In this document: piece after piece, positions 42,686 through 51,467 of the stretch | Layout of the letters: the number at the start of each line of letters is the position of its first letter | Position numbering within the stretch: position 1 is the stretch's first letter | Origin: Bacteroides oleiciplenus YIT 12058 | Lineage (GTDB): Bacteria > Bacteroidota > Bacteroidia > Bacteroidales > Bacteroidaceae | DNA length: 64,000 nucleotides | Reading direction: 5' to 3' | Assembly: GCF_000315485.1 (NCBI RefSeq) | Contig: NZ_JH992944.1 | Coordinates: 698,485-762,484, forward strand | The notes under the pieces: generated by a model | The model's database searches: none | The model's input: only the letters and a program-made list of their open reading frames with translations | Told to the model about the DNA's origin: nothing | Translations under genes and position numbers: made by a program

Positions 42686-45418
42686 ATGTTTCGCAAAGTT
42701 TTTTATATCATAACGATACTGTTTATCAATCATTTGTCTGCCTCTGCCCAACATGGTTACACCCTCACCGGAACTATACAAGATGCGCAGAGCAAAGAGC
42801 CTTTAAGTTTTGCCACCATTCAGTTGCAAGCAACGAACAAAACCTGGTACGGTGCTCTCAGTGACCAGAACGGACGATATTCTTTCACCAAATTAGCCGC
42901 CGGAGAATATACAGCAACCGTTTCTTATTTGGGATACGACAAGCTGACAAAGACTTTTTCTATCTCCCAAAATACAACTTTGTCTTTCCAGCTCACTTCA
43001 TCGGCTATGGCGCTGAATGAAGTAGTAATCACCGCTTCGGAGTCGAAAGGATTGACCAGTGCGTCAAAGATAGACCGCAGGGCAATGGAGCATCTGCAAC
43101 CGACAAGTTTCACTGACTTGCTGGAATTACTTCCCGGCGGAAAGTCTGTTGACCCGAATATGGGCAATGTTAATCTGATAAAAATCCGTGAAGCTGGAAA
43201 CACCAGCGAGACTATTGCTTCTTTGGGAGTAGGATTCGTTGTGGACGGTATGACAGTAAACACTGATGCCAACCTGCAATACCTACAAGGAACAAACCAG
43301 GGTGACAAAGAGTCCGTATCCAAAGGCGTAGACATGCGCACGCTTTCAACAGACAACATAGAAAGTGTGGAAATCATCCGAGGCATACCTTCTGTAGAAT
43401 ACGGCAACCTGACCGGAGGATTAGTGAACATCAAACGAAAATCAAGCGCCTCTCCCCTGACTGCACGTTTCAAAGCAGACCAGGTAAGCAAGCTATTCTC
43501 TGCCGGAAAAGGCTGGGCAATCAGCGGCACCAATGTCCTGAACCTGGACCTTAGTTATCTGGACTCGAAAGTAGACCCGCGCGACAGCCGTGAGAACTAC
43601 AAACGCATTACCGCATCCGCCCGCCTGAATACCAACTACAAAGCAAAGATTGGTCACATAGACTGGCGAATCAACGCCGATTACACCGGCTCGTTCGACA
43701 ATGTGAAGCGGGACAAAGATATTACTGTAAAGGAAGATTCTTACAAGTCCACTTATGATAAAATGACGCTGGGTGGCGAGTGGGTATTGAAACGCCCCGA
43801 ACACTCATTCCTGCGCCAACTGCGTGCCAATGCATCCATTTCGCAAGAGCTCAGCCAGATTAAAGAACGGAAGTCCGTATCACTGGACCGCCCCACAGGT
43901 ATTCCCAACAGCACGGAACAAGGAGAGGCGGACGGACTTTACCTTCCTTACAGCTATGTAGCCAATGTATTAGTAGACGGCAAGCCCTTCTATGCAAATG
44001 CTAAAATCATTGGAGATTTTGCCTTTAACTGGATGAAAAGCTCGCATACGCTGAAAGTTGGTGCGGAATGGAACTTCAGCAAGAATTTCGGAGACGGACA
44101 GGTGTACGACACCACCCGCCCGCTGAATACATCATCGACCACTCGTCCAAGAAGTTATAATGATATCCCTGCCCGGCAGGATGTATCTGTTTATGCAGAA
44201 GAACAAATGAAGCTACCTCTCGGCAAGCACGAACTGTTCCTCTCAGCAGGTATACGAGCCAATTCTTTGCTGGGGTTATCCGGCGACTACGCTATTCAAG
44301 GAAAAATATACCTCGACCCCCGCTTTAACCTGAAGTGGCAACTCCCTGCCCTGGGTGCCAATGAGGATTGGCTGATTGACATATCCGCCGGCATCGGCTG
44401 GTTGTCTAAACTTCCAACCACTGCACAGCTATATCCGGATGCCAGATATGTAGATGTAGTGCAACTGAACTACTATCATAACAATGCCGATTACCGGCGC
44501 ATCAATATGATGACCTACAAATGGGATAATACGAACTATGACCTGGAGCCTGCACGCAACCAGAAGTGGGAAGTGCGCCTGAATGTGGCACATAAAGGGA
44601 ATCTGTTCTCCGTCACCTATTTTCAGGAACGCATGAACAATGCTTTCCGCGATATTTCCTATTACCGCACACTGGCTTATAAAAAGTATGATACCTCTTC
44701 CATCAACTCTTCCGAACTGACCGGACCGCCCGCACTGGAAGGGCTAGCCTATGCTGAAGATACTTTAATCAACGCCTACAAAATGGCCGGAAACGGTACA
44801 CGCGTACGTAAGCAGGGTGTGGAGTTCACTTTCTCGTCCCAACGTATCAAGCAACTGAAAACCAGATTCACCGTCACCGGTGCCTGGCTGAAAACGACCT
44901 ATAGCAATAGCATGCCCGAATATAAAGAGTCATCCATCATACTGAACGGAGAGCAACTGCAATACGTAGGTCTGTATGATTGGGAAAGCGGTTCCACCAA
45001 TGAAGTATTCAATACGAATGTCACTGCCGACACTTATCTGAACAGAATAGGAATGGCTTTTTCTGTGACAGCACAGTGCACTTGGTACACCGCCTCACAA
45101 AGCCTTTGGAACAACGGAACACCTGTGAGCTATGTGGATAAAGGAGGAAAGGTGCATCTCTTCACAGAGGCCGACGCAACGGACGTACAGTTGCAACATT
45201 TAGTAAACAAATATGCCGACGATTACTTCGACCGCAAAGTAGTGCCCTTTGAAATGGGCATCAACCTGAAAGCAACTAAAGAAATCGGGAAGTACATGCA
45301 ACTCTCATTATTCGTGAACCGCTTGCTGAATGTAGCACCTATATATCACAGAGGTACGCGTGAAGTCAAGCGCATCTACAACCCATACTTTGGAATGGAA
45401 GCTAATTTAAGATTTTAA
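42686..45418 (+). CDS. TonB-dependent outer-membrane receptor
   Basis: A 910-residue receptor that would import a ligand using TonB energy. After a signal peptide (about 1-21) comes a carboxypeptidase-regulatory-like beta-sandwich (YTLTGTIQDAQSKEPLSFAT, SYLGYDKLTKTF), then the plug with ALNEVVITASE and VESVEIIRGIPSVEYGNLTGGLVNI, and a 22-strand-type barrel ending MEANLRF. There is no SusD-type partner. The downstream lipoprotein, barrel and PepSY genes point to a metal or siderophore substrate more than a glycan. First gene of a long plus-strand operon. Confidence 0.93.
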   Translation: MFRKVFYIITILFINHLSASAQHGYTLTGTIQDAQSKEPLSFATIQLQATNKTWYGALSDQNGRYSFTKLAAGEYTATVSYLGYDKLTKTFSISQNTTLSFQLTSSAMALNEVVITASESKGLTSASKIDRRAMEHLQPTSFTDLLELLPGGKSVDPNMGNVNLIKIREAGNTSETIASLGVGFVVDGMTVNTDANLQYLQGTNQGDKESVSKGVDMRTLSTDNIESVEIIRGIPSVEYGNLTGGLVNIKRKSSASPLTARFKADQVSKLFSAGKGWAISGTNVLNLDLSYLDSKVDPRDSRENYKRITASARLNTNYKAKIGHIDWRINADYTGSFDNVKRDKDITVKEDSYKSTYDKMTLGGEWVLKRPEHSFLRQLRANASISQELSQIKERKSVSLDRPTGIPNSTEQGEADGLYLPYSYVANVLVDGKPFYANAKIIGDFAFNWMKSSHTLKVGAEWNFSKNFGDGQVYDTTRPLNTSSTTRPRSYNDIPARQDVSVYAEEQMKLPLGKHELFLSAGIRANSLLGLSGDYAIQGKIYLDPRFNLKWQLPALGANEDWLIDISAGIGWLSKLPTTAQLYPDARYVDVVQLNYYHNNADYRRINMMTYKWDNTNYDLEPARNQKWEVRLNVAHKGNLFSVTYFQERMNNAFRDISYYRTLAYKKYDTSSINSSELTGPPALEGLAYAEDTLINAYKMAGNGTRVRKQGVEFTFSSQRIKQLKTRFTVTGAWLKTTYSNSMPEYKESSIILNGEQLQYVGLYDWESGSTNEVFNTNVTADTYLNRIGMAFSVTAQCTWYTASQSLWNNGTPVSYVDKGGKVHLFTEADATDVQLQHLVNKYADDYFDRKVVPFEMGINLKATKEIGKYMQLSLFVNRLLNVAPIYHRGTREVKRIYNPYFGMEANLRF

Positions 45419-45439
45419 CAAGTATAAAAACAATAGATT

Positions 45440-46753
45440 ATGATGAAGAAAGTAAAGTATTTCGCATTGGTACTCCTGCTGGCAGGGGGCTTTGCAATGA
45501 CTGGTTGTAGCGACGACGACGTTGCCACTACGCAGGTAGACATGGGATTAAATGTCATCAACAGTATCGGAAACGACCTGACCGTCAAAACGGGGACATA
45601 CACGTTTACCAACATCAGCACCGGACTTGAAACAAGAGTTGATTACACCTCCACCCTGACCCGTGCAGCAGCTCAAAGCACATTGGCCACACTGACCGAC
45701 GGTCTGTATAACGTAACTTTTATAGGTACTGCAAGTTATAGTTATACTGAAACTCAAATTATAACGAATGAAGACGGAGAAGAAGAAACAGTAGAAGTAA
45801 CCAAAACCGCAGATGTTGACATTCAAGGTGCCAAGCAGAATATTGAAGTAAAAGGTGGAACCGTATCACTGGACCTGCCCGTCTATGTGCTGAACAAAGA
45901 TGAGAAAGGCAATTTCGTTATTGCAGAAGTTTTTGCTGCCGGAACCCTGAATGCAGAAACAAACAAGCAGTATAACGGTGACCAATATATCCGTATACAC
46001 AACAATTCTTCCGAAACGTTGTATGCCGACGGACTGGTATTACTCGAATCTAAATTCCTGACCGTTACGAAATGGGATTATACTCCGAACATCATGGAGG
46101 AAGCCATGACCGTACAAGTGATAGCAATGATTCCCGGAAACGGTACAGACTATCCGGTGTTGCCGGGAGAAAGCATCACCATCTGTGACAATGCAATGAA
46201 CCATAAAGAAGCCAACCCCGGTTCGGCCGACCTGAGCAAGGCTGATTTTGAATGGTACACCCAGTCTACCAGCACTTCCAACCCCGATATAGACAATCCG
46301 GATGTGCCCAACCTGGATATGATGTACAATTACACCAAAACCGTTTGGGTATTGGCTAAACAAGGCAACAGAGCATATGCTATCGGACGTCTGCCGACAG
46401 GAATGACTTCTGAACAATACTTGGAAAATTATACCTACGACTATACTTATACACTGGCAACCGGAAACCAATCCAAAGTATTCACCGAATACAAATTCCC
46501 CAATAGCTGGATTATAGATGCTGTCAACATGAGTCCGAAGAATAAATATGTATGGAACGTGACAAGCATGGCACTGGATATGGGATATACTTATATAGGC
46601 GTGAACAGCACGATTGCCGAGAACTACGGTAAGGCAGTTGTTCGCAGAACAGCCTACACCACCGAAGACGGACGCAAAGTATTGCAGGATACCAATAACT
46701 CAAGCGTAGACTTTGAGCCTTCGGTACGCGCAACCCTCTTATCGGCCCAATAA
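45440..46753 (+). CDS. DUF4876-like lipoprotein
   Basis: A 437-residue lipoprotein. The start is ATG-ATG (45440/45443), followed by a signal peptide with the lipobox MTGCSDDD. The body is largely beta: an N-terminal domain with duplicated beta-sandwich-like features (TGTYTFTNISTGLETRVD; DGLYNVTFIGTASYSY), and a C-terminal part with YNGDQYIRIHNNSSETLYADGLVL, resembling lamin-tail-like domains. I recognise it as the DUF4876 type from Bacteroides, function unknown. Located directly after the TonB receptor (21-nt gap), it probably forms the receptor's surface or periplasmic accessory lipoprotein. Confidence 0.72.
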   Translation: MMKKVKYFALVLLLAGGFAMTGCSDDDVATTQVDMGLNVINSIGNDLTVKTGTYTFTNISTGLETRVDYTSTLTRAAAQSTLATLTDGLYNVTFIGTASYSYTETQIITNEDGEEETVEVTKTADVDIQGAKQNIEVKGGTVSLDLPVYVLNKDEKGNFVIAEVFAAGTLNAETNKQYNGDQYIRIHNNSSETLYADGLVLLESKFLTVTKWDYTPNIMEEAMTVQVIAMIPGNGTDYPVLPGESITICDNAMNHKEANPGSADLSKADFEWYTQSTSTSNPDIDNPDVPNLDMMYNYTKTVWVLAKQGNRAYAIGRLPTGMTSEQYLENYTYDYTYTLATGNQSKVFTEYKFPNSWIIDAVNMSPKNKYVWNVTSMALDMGYTYIGVNSTIAENYGKAVVRRTAYTTEDGRKVLQDTNNSSVDFEPSVRATLLSAQ

Positions 46754-46767
46754 TTAAGAGATTAAGC

Positions 46768-48309
46768 ATGAGACAACGTTTCCTTATCATATTGACCGCA
46801 ATAGTCCTGTTGCCCATACGAGTGGCAGCAGCAGATACGCTTACTGTCGAACAAAAACTATTGTCGGAATACAGTCGGACGGCTGTATTCCGCAACCAAG
46901 TGTGGCAGAATGCCGCCATCCGTTTCGAACAGCGTCCTTTCAGCCTGACGAGTGTCAACGTAAAGGGGCTGTACGAGCAACGTGGTGACGCTGCATTGGC
47001 ACAGGAAGGAAACGGGAGAAAGGATTTCAGCGCAGAAGTAAACTCTTTTGTCGTACTGAATCCGCGTAACCGGCTCTTCGGACAAGCTTCCTACCGCAAT
47101 GGACGCAGAGAAGATGTGGTTTGGAATGAAAATTCCGACTACTCACTCCTCTACCCTTACGTAGTAGGCGACTCCATCGGTGGCTTCATGAAAGAAGAGG
47201 AATATAAATTCTCCGGAGGATATGCCTACCGCTTCGGCGAATGGACTGCCGGTGCCGAACTGGGTTATCGCGCAGTGATTGCTTACCGCGACAAAGACCC
47301 ACGTCCGCGTAACATCATTTCCGATTTACAGGCAAGCCTTGCACTTGCACGCAACCTGAGCGGGAAATACAATTTAGGTCTTGCAGTGCAAGCCCGCAAA
47401 TACAATCAGAAAAGCGAAATCACATTCCTTGCCGACAAAGGTTCGACATCCGTCTATCAGATGCTCGGACTGGGTATGGATTACGTTCGCTTTGCAGGAA
47501 CGCAGACCAGTACCCGCTACACAGGCGAGGGCATAGGAGGCAGCATCGATTTGCTTCCGGTGAGCAACGACGGCGAGAACAACGGCTTTTCCGCTTCATT
47601 GCGGGCGGACTACTTCCACTTGACCAAAGAGTTGTCCAGCACCAATTATACTCCCATCAATGAGATAAAGAACGTGGACGTTTCACTGGAAACCGCATGG
47701 ACACGCCGCAATCGTGAATGGGAATATGGGGTGTACCTGCTTGCTGCATTGCAACAACGGACAGGTGTTGAAAACATCTTCGGTGAACCGTCCGGCACCA
47801 TTTATCCCCAGATCAGTAGTGTAGACCAGTTCAAGAACACTACACAGAAAGCAGGTCTGAAAGGTATGATAGGACAAACCCTGACTGCCAGCCGCCATTG
47901 GGGATGGACTTTGCTCCCCACCGCCGGCTACTGGCAGACAAAACCCGAATACAAAGGAAACGGACGCTACGTTGAAATAGCTTCTGCCAGCGGCGGACTG
48001 GAAGCGCAATCCCTCTGGAAAGTATCGAAGATGCTGTTATCGGCAAGCATTGCCGGAGGATATACTTCCAATGTCAAGTCCGAATACTCGCTGACAGGAC
48101 TGAGCAGCAAGGAATCAGTAGGTAGCACTTTACTCTCTAATATCGATTATCTGAGTGACGACCACGCCTCCGTTGCCATCAAGTTGCGCGGAGACTATAT
48201 ACTCAGCGACCGATATGCCGTGTTCCTCTCAGCCAACTGGTTGCATCAGGAATATAAGAAATGCGGCGGAGCAGACCGGATAGAAGTATCTCTGGGAGTC
48301 ACTTTCTAA
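46768..48309 (+). CDS. DUF6850-like outer-membrane beta-barrel protein
   Basis: A 513-residue exported protein with a signal peptide (about 1-21) and a C-terminus RIEVSLGVTF typical of barrels. Alternating aromatic and polar strands run through most of the length, e.g. YLLAALQQRTGVENIFG and YAVFLSANWLHQEY. I recall this arrangement as the DUF6850 family that accompanies DUF4876; confidence in the family name is moderate. Gap to the previous gene is 14 nt. A second barrel beside a TonB receptor is unusual and suggests a two-barrel uptake or surface complex. Confidence 0.7.
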   Translation: MRQRFLIILTAIVLLPIRVAAADTLTVEQKLLSEYSRTAVFRNQVWQNAAIRFEQRPFSLTSVNVKGLYEQRGDAALAQEGNGRKDFSAEVNSFVVLNPRNRLFGQASYRNGRREDVVWNENSDYSLLYPYVVGDSIGGFMKEEEYKFSGGYAYRFGEWTAGAELGYRAVIAYRDKDPRPRNIISDLQASLALARNLSGKYNLGLAVQARKYNQKSEITFLADKGSTSVYQMLGLGMDYVRFAGTQTSTRYTGEGIGGSIDLLPVSNDGENNGFSASLRADYFHLTKELSSTNYTPINEIKNVDVSLETAWTRRNREWEYGVYLLAALQQRTGVENIFGEPSGTIYPQISSVDQFKNTTQKAGLKGMIGQTLTASRHWGWTLLPTAGYWQTKPEYKGNGRYVEIASASGGLEAQSLWKVSKMLLSASIAGGYTSNVKSEYSLTGLSSKESVGSTLLSNIDYLSDDHASVAIKLRGDYILSDRYAVFLSANWLHQEYKKCGGADRIEVSLGVTF

Positions 48310-48344
48310 TAAAAATAATAACTAACAATAAAACCAAAACAACA

Positions 48345-48929
48345 ATGAGTACTAAAACATTATCAATCGTAGTTGCCATCATGGCATTATTCTTCATCGG
48401 AACTTCTTGCAGCAACAAGCAAAAGAATACCGAAGAAACCGCAACCACCGAACAGACCTCCGGTGCAATGGAAATAGACGAACTTCTTGCCAATGCCGAG
48501 TCATTGACCGATCAAGAAGTCACCATCGAAGGCGTATGCACGCATGCTTGCAAGCACGGTGCCACCAAAATCTTCCTGATGGGTAGCGACGACACGCAGA
48601 CCATCCGCGTAGAAGCCGCCAAGCTGGGTTCATTTGATACGAAATGCGTCAACAGCATCGTCCGCGTCACCGGAACCTTGAAAGAACAACGTGTGGACGA
48701 AGCTTACCTGCAACAATGGGAAGCCCGCCTGAAAGCCGCTGCTGCCGAAAAGCACGGTGAAGGCGAAGCCGGATGCACTACCGAGAAGAAAGCACGCGGC
48801 GAAACAGCCAATACACCCGAAGCCCGCATCGCCGACTTCCGCGCTAAGATAGCTAAACGCCAGGCTGAAACAGGAAAGCCATATTTGTCTTTCTACTTTA
48901 TGGAAGCTGCAAACTATGAAATTCAGTAA
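48345..48929 (+). CDS. lipoprotein with CTHACKHG motif, OB-fold-like
   Basis: A 194-residue lipoprotein, lipobox IGTSCSN. The start at 48345 gives a proper signal peptide; the frame is open further upstream over the end of the previous gene. The central part (EVTIEGVCTHACKHGATKIFL, then IVRVTGTLKEQRV) looks like a small OB-fold. The Cys and His residues in CTHACKHG, plus later Cys (TKCVN, GEAGCTT), could bind a metal or heme. The C-terminal half is helical and Ala/Lys/Glu-rich. The 3' end overlaps the PepSY gene by 14 bp. Function unknown; a periplasmic metal-binding or redox role is inferred. Confidence 0.65.
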   Translation: MSTKTLSIVVAIMALFFIGTSCSNKQKNTEETATTEQTSGAMEIDELLANAESLTDQEVTIEGVCTHACKHGATKIFLMGSDDTQTIRVEAAKLGSFDTKCVNSIVRVTGTLKEQRVDEAYLQQWEARLKAAAAEKHGEGEAGCTTEKKARGETANTPEARIADFRAKIAKRQAETGKPYLSFYFMEAANYEIQ

Positions 48930-49488
48930 AACGGGAACCGCGCTCCGTAAATGGAGCCGGCTTATTCACCGGGACCTCTCATACTTCTTTTCGGGGATGG
49001 TGTTGATATATGCCATCTCCGGAATTGTGATGAATCACCGGAATACGATAAACCCCAATTACTCGGTAGAGCGGCAAGAATACAGCATCACGGAAACGAT
49101 GCCGCCACAGGCTGGAATGAAGAAAGACGATGTACTGAAGCTGCTGGCGCCACTCGGTGAAGAGAAGAACTACACCAAGCACTATTTCCCGAAGGAGAAC
49201 CAGATGAAGGTGTTCCTGAAAGGTGGTTCCAATCTGATGGTAGATTTGTCTACCCGGCAGGCCGTCTACGAGAAGCTGACACGTCGTCCGTTGATAAGTG
49301 CCCTGACTAAGTTGCACTACAATCCCGGCAGATGGTGGACTCACTTCGCTGATGTATTTGCCGTGGGACTCATTATCATCACAGTCACAGGGCTTGTCAT
49401 GGTGAAAGGACCGAAGGGTTTATGGGGACGCGGGGGCATAGAACTGGCAACAGGCATCCTAATTCCGCTACTTTTCCTTTTTTTATAA
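48916..49488 (+). CDS. PepSY-type inner-membrane protein (short form)
   Basis: A 190-residue protein of the PepSY-associated membrane family. First helix SYFFSGMVLIYAISGIVMNH (about 20-40) with the conserved preceding RLIHRDLS, a periplasmic domain (about 45-140), then HYNPGRWWTHFADVFAVGLIIITVTGLVM and a short final helix. Larger relatives act as ferric-siderophore reductases or similar (the XusC protein of Bacteroides xenosiderophore use is one); this one is less than half that size and has two or three helices. Its presence at the end of a TonB-receptor operon is the main argument for iron or heme chemistry. Confidence 0.75.
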   Translation: MKFSKTGTALRKWSRLIHRDLSYFFSGMVLIYAISGIVMNHRNTINPNYSVERQEYSITETMPPQAGMKKDDVLKLLAPLGEEKNYTKHYFPKENQMKVFLKGGSNLMVDLSTRQAVYEKLTRRPLISALTKLHYNPGRWWTHFADVFAVGLIIITVTGLVMVKGPKGLWGRGGIELATGILIPLLFLFL

Positions 49489-49565
49489 GTCAAATGTAGG
49501 TTCGGCATAAGGATAGGATAAAGCCACAGGAAAGGCAACATAAATCATTAGCACTGTGGCTATTG

Positions 49566-49720
49566 CAGTTTCCCATAGGTAGGAAACGACAGTTTCCTTG
49601 CAATGGAAACGACAGTTTCTCCTAAAGGAAACTCCAGTTTCCTCTAATGGGAACGCGCGTTTCCTTTAAGGGGAACGACAGTTTCCCCAGTAGGAAACGG
49701 CAGTGTCCTCCCGCGGAAAC
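49566..49720. repeat. tandem array of about 22-bp hairpin units (GTTTCC-n6-8-GGAAAC)
   Basis: Seven imperfect units over 155 bp (average about 22 bp). Each unit is a dyad with arms near GTTTCC and GGAAAC, mostly linked by GACA, and a central 6-8 nt that changes from copy to copy (e.g. CATAGGTA, TTGCAAT, TCTAATG). Arm mismatches are few (TCTCC, GTGTCC). The array lies between the PepSY stop (49488) and the ABC ATPase start (49773). It is not CRISPR: there are no 30-40-nt spacers. The design parallels the array at 15341-15424, with different sequence. Confidence 0.88.
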
Positions 49721-49772
49721 AAACATCGCCCTCTTATTTCCTGCCGGACATTAATCAAAACAAAAGAAATCA

Positions 49773-50660
49773 ATGGAGAATATCATTGAATGCAATAACC
49801 TGACGCACTATTACGGCAAACGGTTAATTTACGAAGACCTCAGTTTCAGTGTGCCGAAAGGACGCATCCTGGGACTGCTAGGCAAGAATGGTACAGGGAA
49901 AACCACAACTATCAATATATTGAGCGGTTATCTCAAGCCCCGCTCCGGTCAGTGCTCCATCTTCGGGCAGGACATACAGGCGATGCATCCCAGCACACGC
50001 CGCAACATCGGCCTGCTCATTGAGGGACACGTGCAATATCAGTTCATGACCATCCGCGAAATCGAGAAGTTCTACTCCGCTTTCTATCCGGGACAATGGC
50101 GCAAAGAAGCCTACTACGACCTGATGGACAAGCTGAAAGTAGCTCCTAAGCAACGCATCTCGCGTATGTCCTGCGGACAACGTTCGCAAGTAGCTCTGGG
50201 ACTCATTCTGGCGCAGAATCCGGAACTGCTGGTTCTGGATGACTTCTCCCTCGGACTGGACCCCGGTTACCGCCGCCTCTTCGTGGACTATCTGCGTGAC
50301 TATGCCCGTTCGGAAAACAAAACCGTCTTCCTGACCTCGCACATCATTCAGGACATGGAACGCCTCGTGGACGACTGCATCATCATGGACTACGGACGCA
50401 TCCTCATTCAGCAACCTGTAAAAGAGCTGCTGGACACCGCACGCCGCTATACTTGCACCTTGCCCGAAGGTTACAAGATGCCTGAAGACAAGGACTTCTA
50501 TCATCCGTCCATCATCAGAAACACACTGGAAACCTTCTCATTCTTAAGCCTGCAAGAGGTGGAAGCCCGCTTCAAAGCCTTGCAAGTGCCCTACAGTGAC
50601 TTGAAATGTGAGACAGCCAATCTGGAAGATGTTTTCATCGGACTGACAGGAAAATATTAA
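49773..50660 (+). CDS. ABC transporter ATPase with atypical motifs
   Basis: A 295-residue nucleotide-binding subunit. Walker A GLLGKNGTGKTTTINIL is normal. The signature reads RMSCGQRSQVALG (SCGQ for SGGQ) and Walker B reads LLVLDDFSLGLDP with Asp in the place of the catalytic Glu. The H-loop LTSHI is present. It has the C-terminal extension of ABC-2-type (YtrB/CcmA) exporters, ending NLEDVFIGLTGKY. The partner membrane protein is the next gene. Whether it belongs to the TonB operon or is a separate unit is unclear because the repeat array separates them. Confidence 0.88.
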   Translation: MENIIECNNLTHYYGKRLIYEDLSFSVPKGRILGLLGKNGTGKTTTINILSGYLKPRSGQCSIFGQDIQAMHPSTRRNIGLLIEGHVQYQFMTIREIEKFYSAFYPGQWRKEAYYDLMDKLKVAPKQRISRMSCGQRSQVALGLILAQNPELLVLDDFSLGLDPGYRRLFVDYLRDYARSENKTVFLTSHIIQDMERLVDDCIIMDYGRILIQQPVKELLDTARRYTCTLPEGYKMPEDKDFYHPSIIRNTLETFSFLSLQEVEARFKALQVPYSDLKCETANLEDVFIGLTGKY

Positions 50661-50667
50661 TCAGTGA

Positions 50668-50739
50668 TTAGTTATAAGTTATTTGCTTGTGCCATTGTGT
50701 TGTGATATCAGATATCATCAGTAAATAACTTATAACTAA
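50668..50739. repeat. inverted repeat in the ATPase-permease gap
   Basis: Perfect 17-bp arms TTAGTTATAAGTTATTT (50668-50684) and complement (50723-50739) surround a 38-nt centre that itself holds the palindrome TGATATC-A-GATATCA-like sequence (about 50703-50717). It lies in the 101-nt gap between two genes that presumably form one transporter. Confidence 0.8.
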
Positions 50740-50761
50740 ATAACTAATAACTAAATTTATC

Positions 50762-51430
50762 ATGAACGCTATATTTTATAAAGAATGGATTAAAACCCGC
50801 TGGTACCTGCTGCTTGCCCTCCTCGTGACGCTCGGCTTTGCCGGCTACTCGATGTTGCGCATCAACCGCGTAGCCAGTATGAAAGGTGTGGAACACGTCT
50901 GGGAAGTGATGCTGGCACGGGACACCGTATTCGTTGATTTGCTGGAATACATTCCGTTGCTGACCGGAGTATTGCTCGCCTTGGTGCAGTTCGTACCCGA
51001 AATGCACCGCAAGTGCCTGAAACTGACCCTGCATCTACCCTATCCGCAGCTCCGTATGATTAACCTGATGCTGCTTTACGGTCTGCTGGTACTGGTCATC
51101 TGCTTTGCCAGCAACTACCTGCTGATGGGAGTTTACATGCAAGGCATTCTTGCACCGGAACTGTATTCACGGATTCTGCTGACAGCTCTTCCCTGGTATC
51201 TGGCAGGCATCGCTGCTTATCTTCTGATTTCGTGGATATGTCTGGAACCAACCTGGAAACGCCGCGTCCTCAATCTGGTAATCTCCGTCCTGCTGTTGCG
51301 CATCTTCTTCCTTGCACCGGCACCGGAAGCCTACAATGCTTTCTTGCCTTGGTTAGCAATCTACACCCTGCTCACGGCAAGTCTCTCATGGCTGTCCATC
51401 GCACGGTTCAAGGTAGGCAAACAAGATTAA
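50762..51430 (+). CDS. ABC transporter membrane subunit (ABC-2-like)
   Basis: A 222-residue, very hydrophobic protein with about six predicted helices: WYLLLALLVTLGFAGYSML, IPLLTGVLLALVQFV, a long one near residues 97-120, and three more in the C-terminal half. The N-terminal IFYKEWIKTRWYLLL (a KEW motif followed by the first helix) is typical of ABC-2 permeases. Only the neighbouring ATPase supports the transporter call; the substrate is unknown. Confidence 0.75.
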   Translation: MNAIFYKEWIKTRWYLLLALLVTLGFAGYSMLRINRVASMKGVEHVWEVMLARDTVFVDLLEYIPLLTGVLLALVQFVPEMHRKCLKLTLHLPYPQLRMINLMLLYGLLVLVICFASNYLLMGVYMQGILAPELYSRILLTALPWYLAGIAAYLLISWICLEPTWKRRVLNLVISVLLLRIFFLAPAPEAYNAFLPWLAIYTLLTASLSWLSIARFKVGKQD

Positions 51431-51467
51431 ACAGGTTATAAATTCACTCTTAAGAACGAAAAAGACA

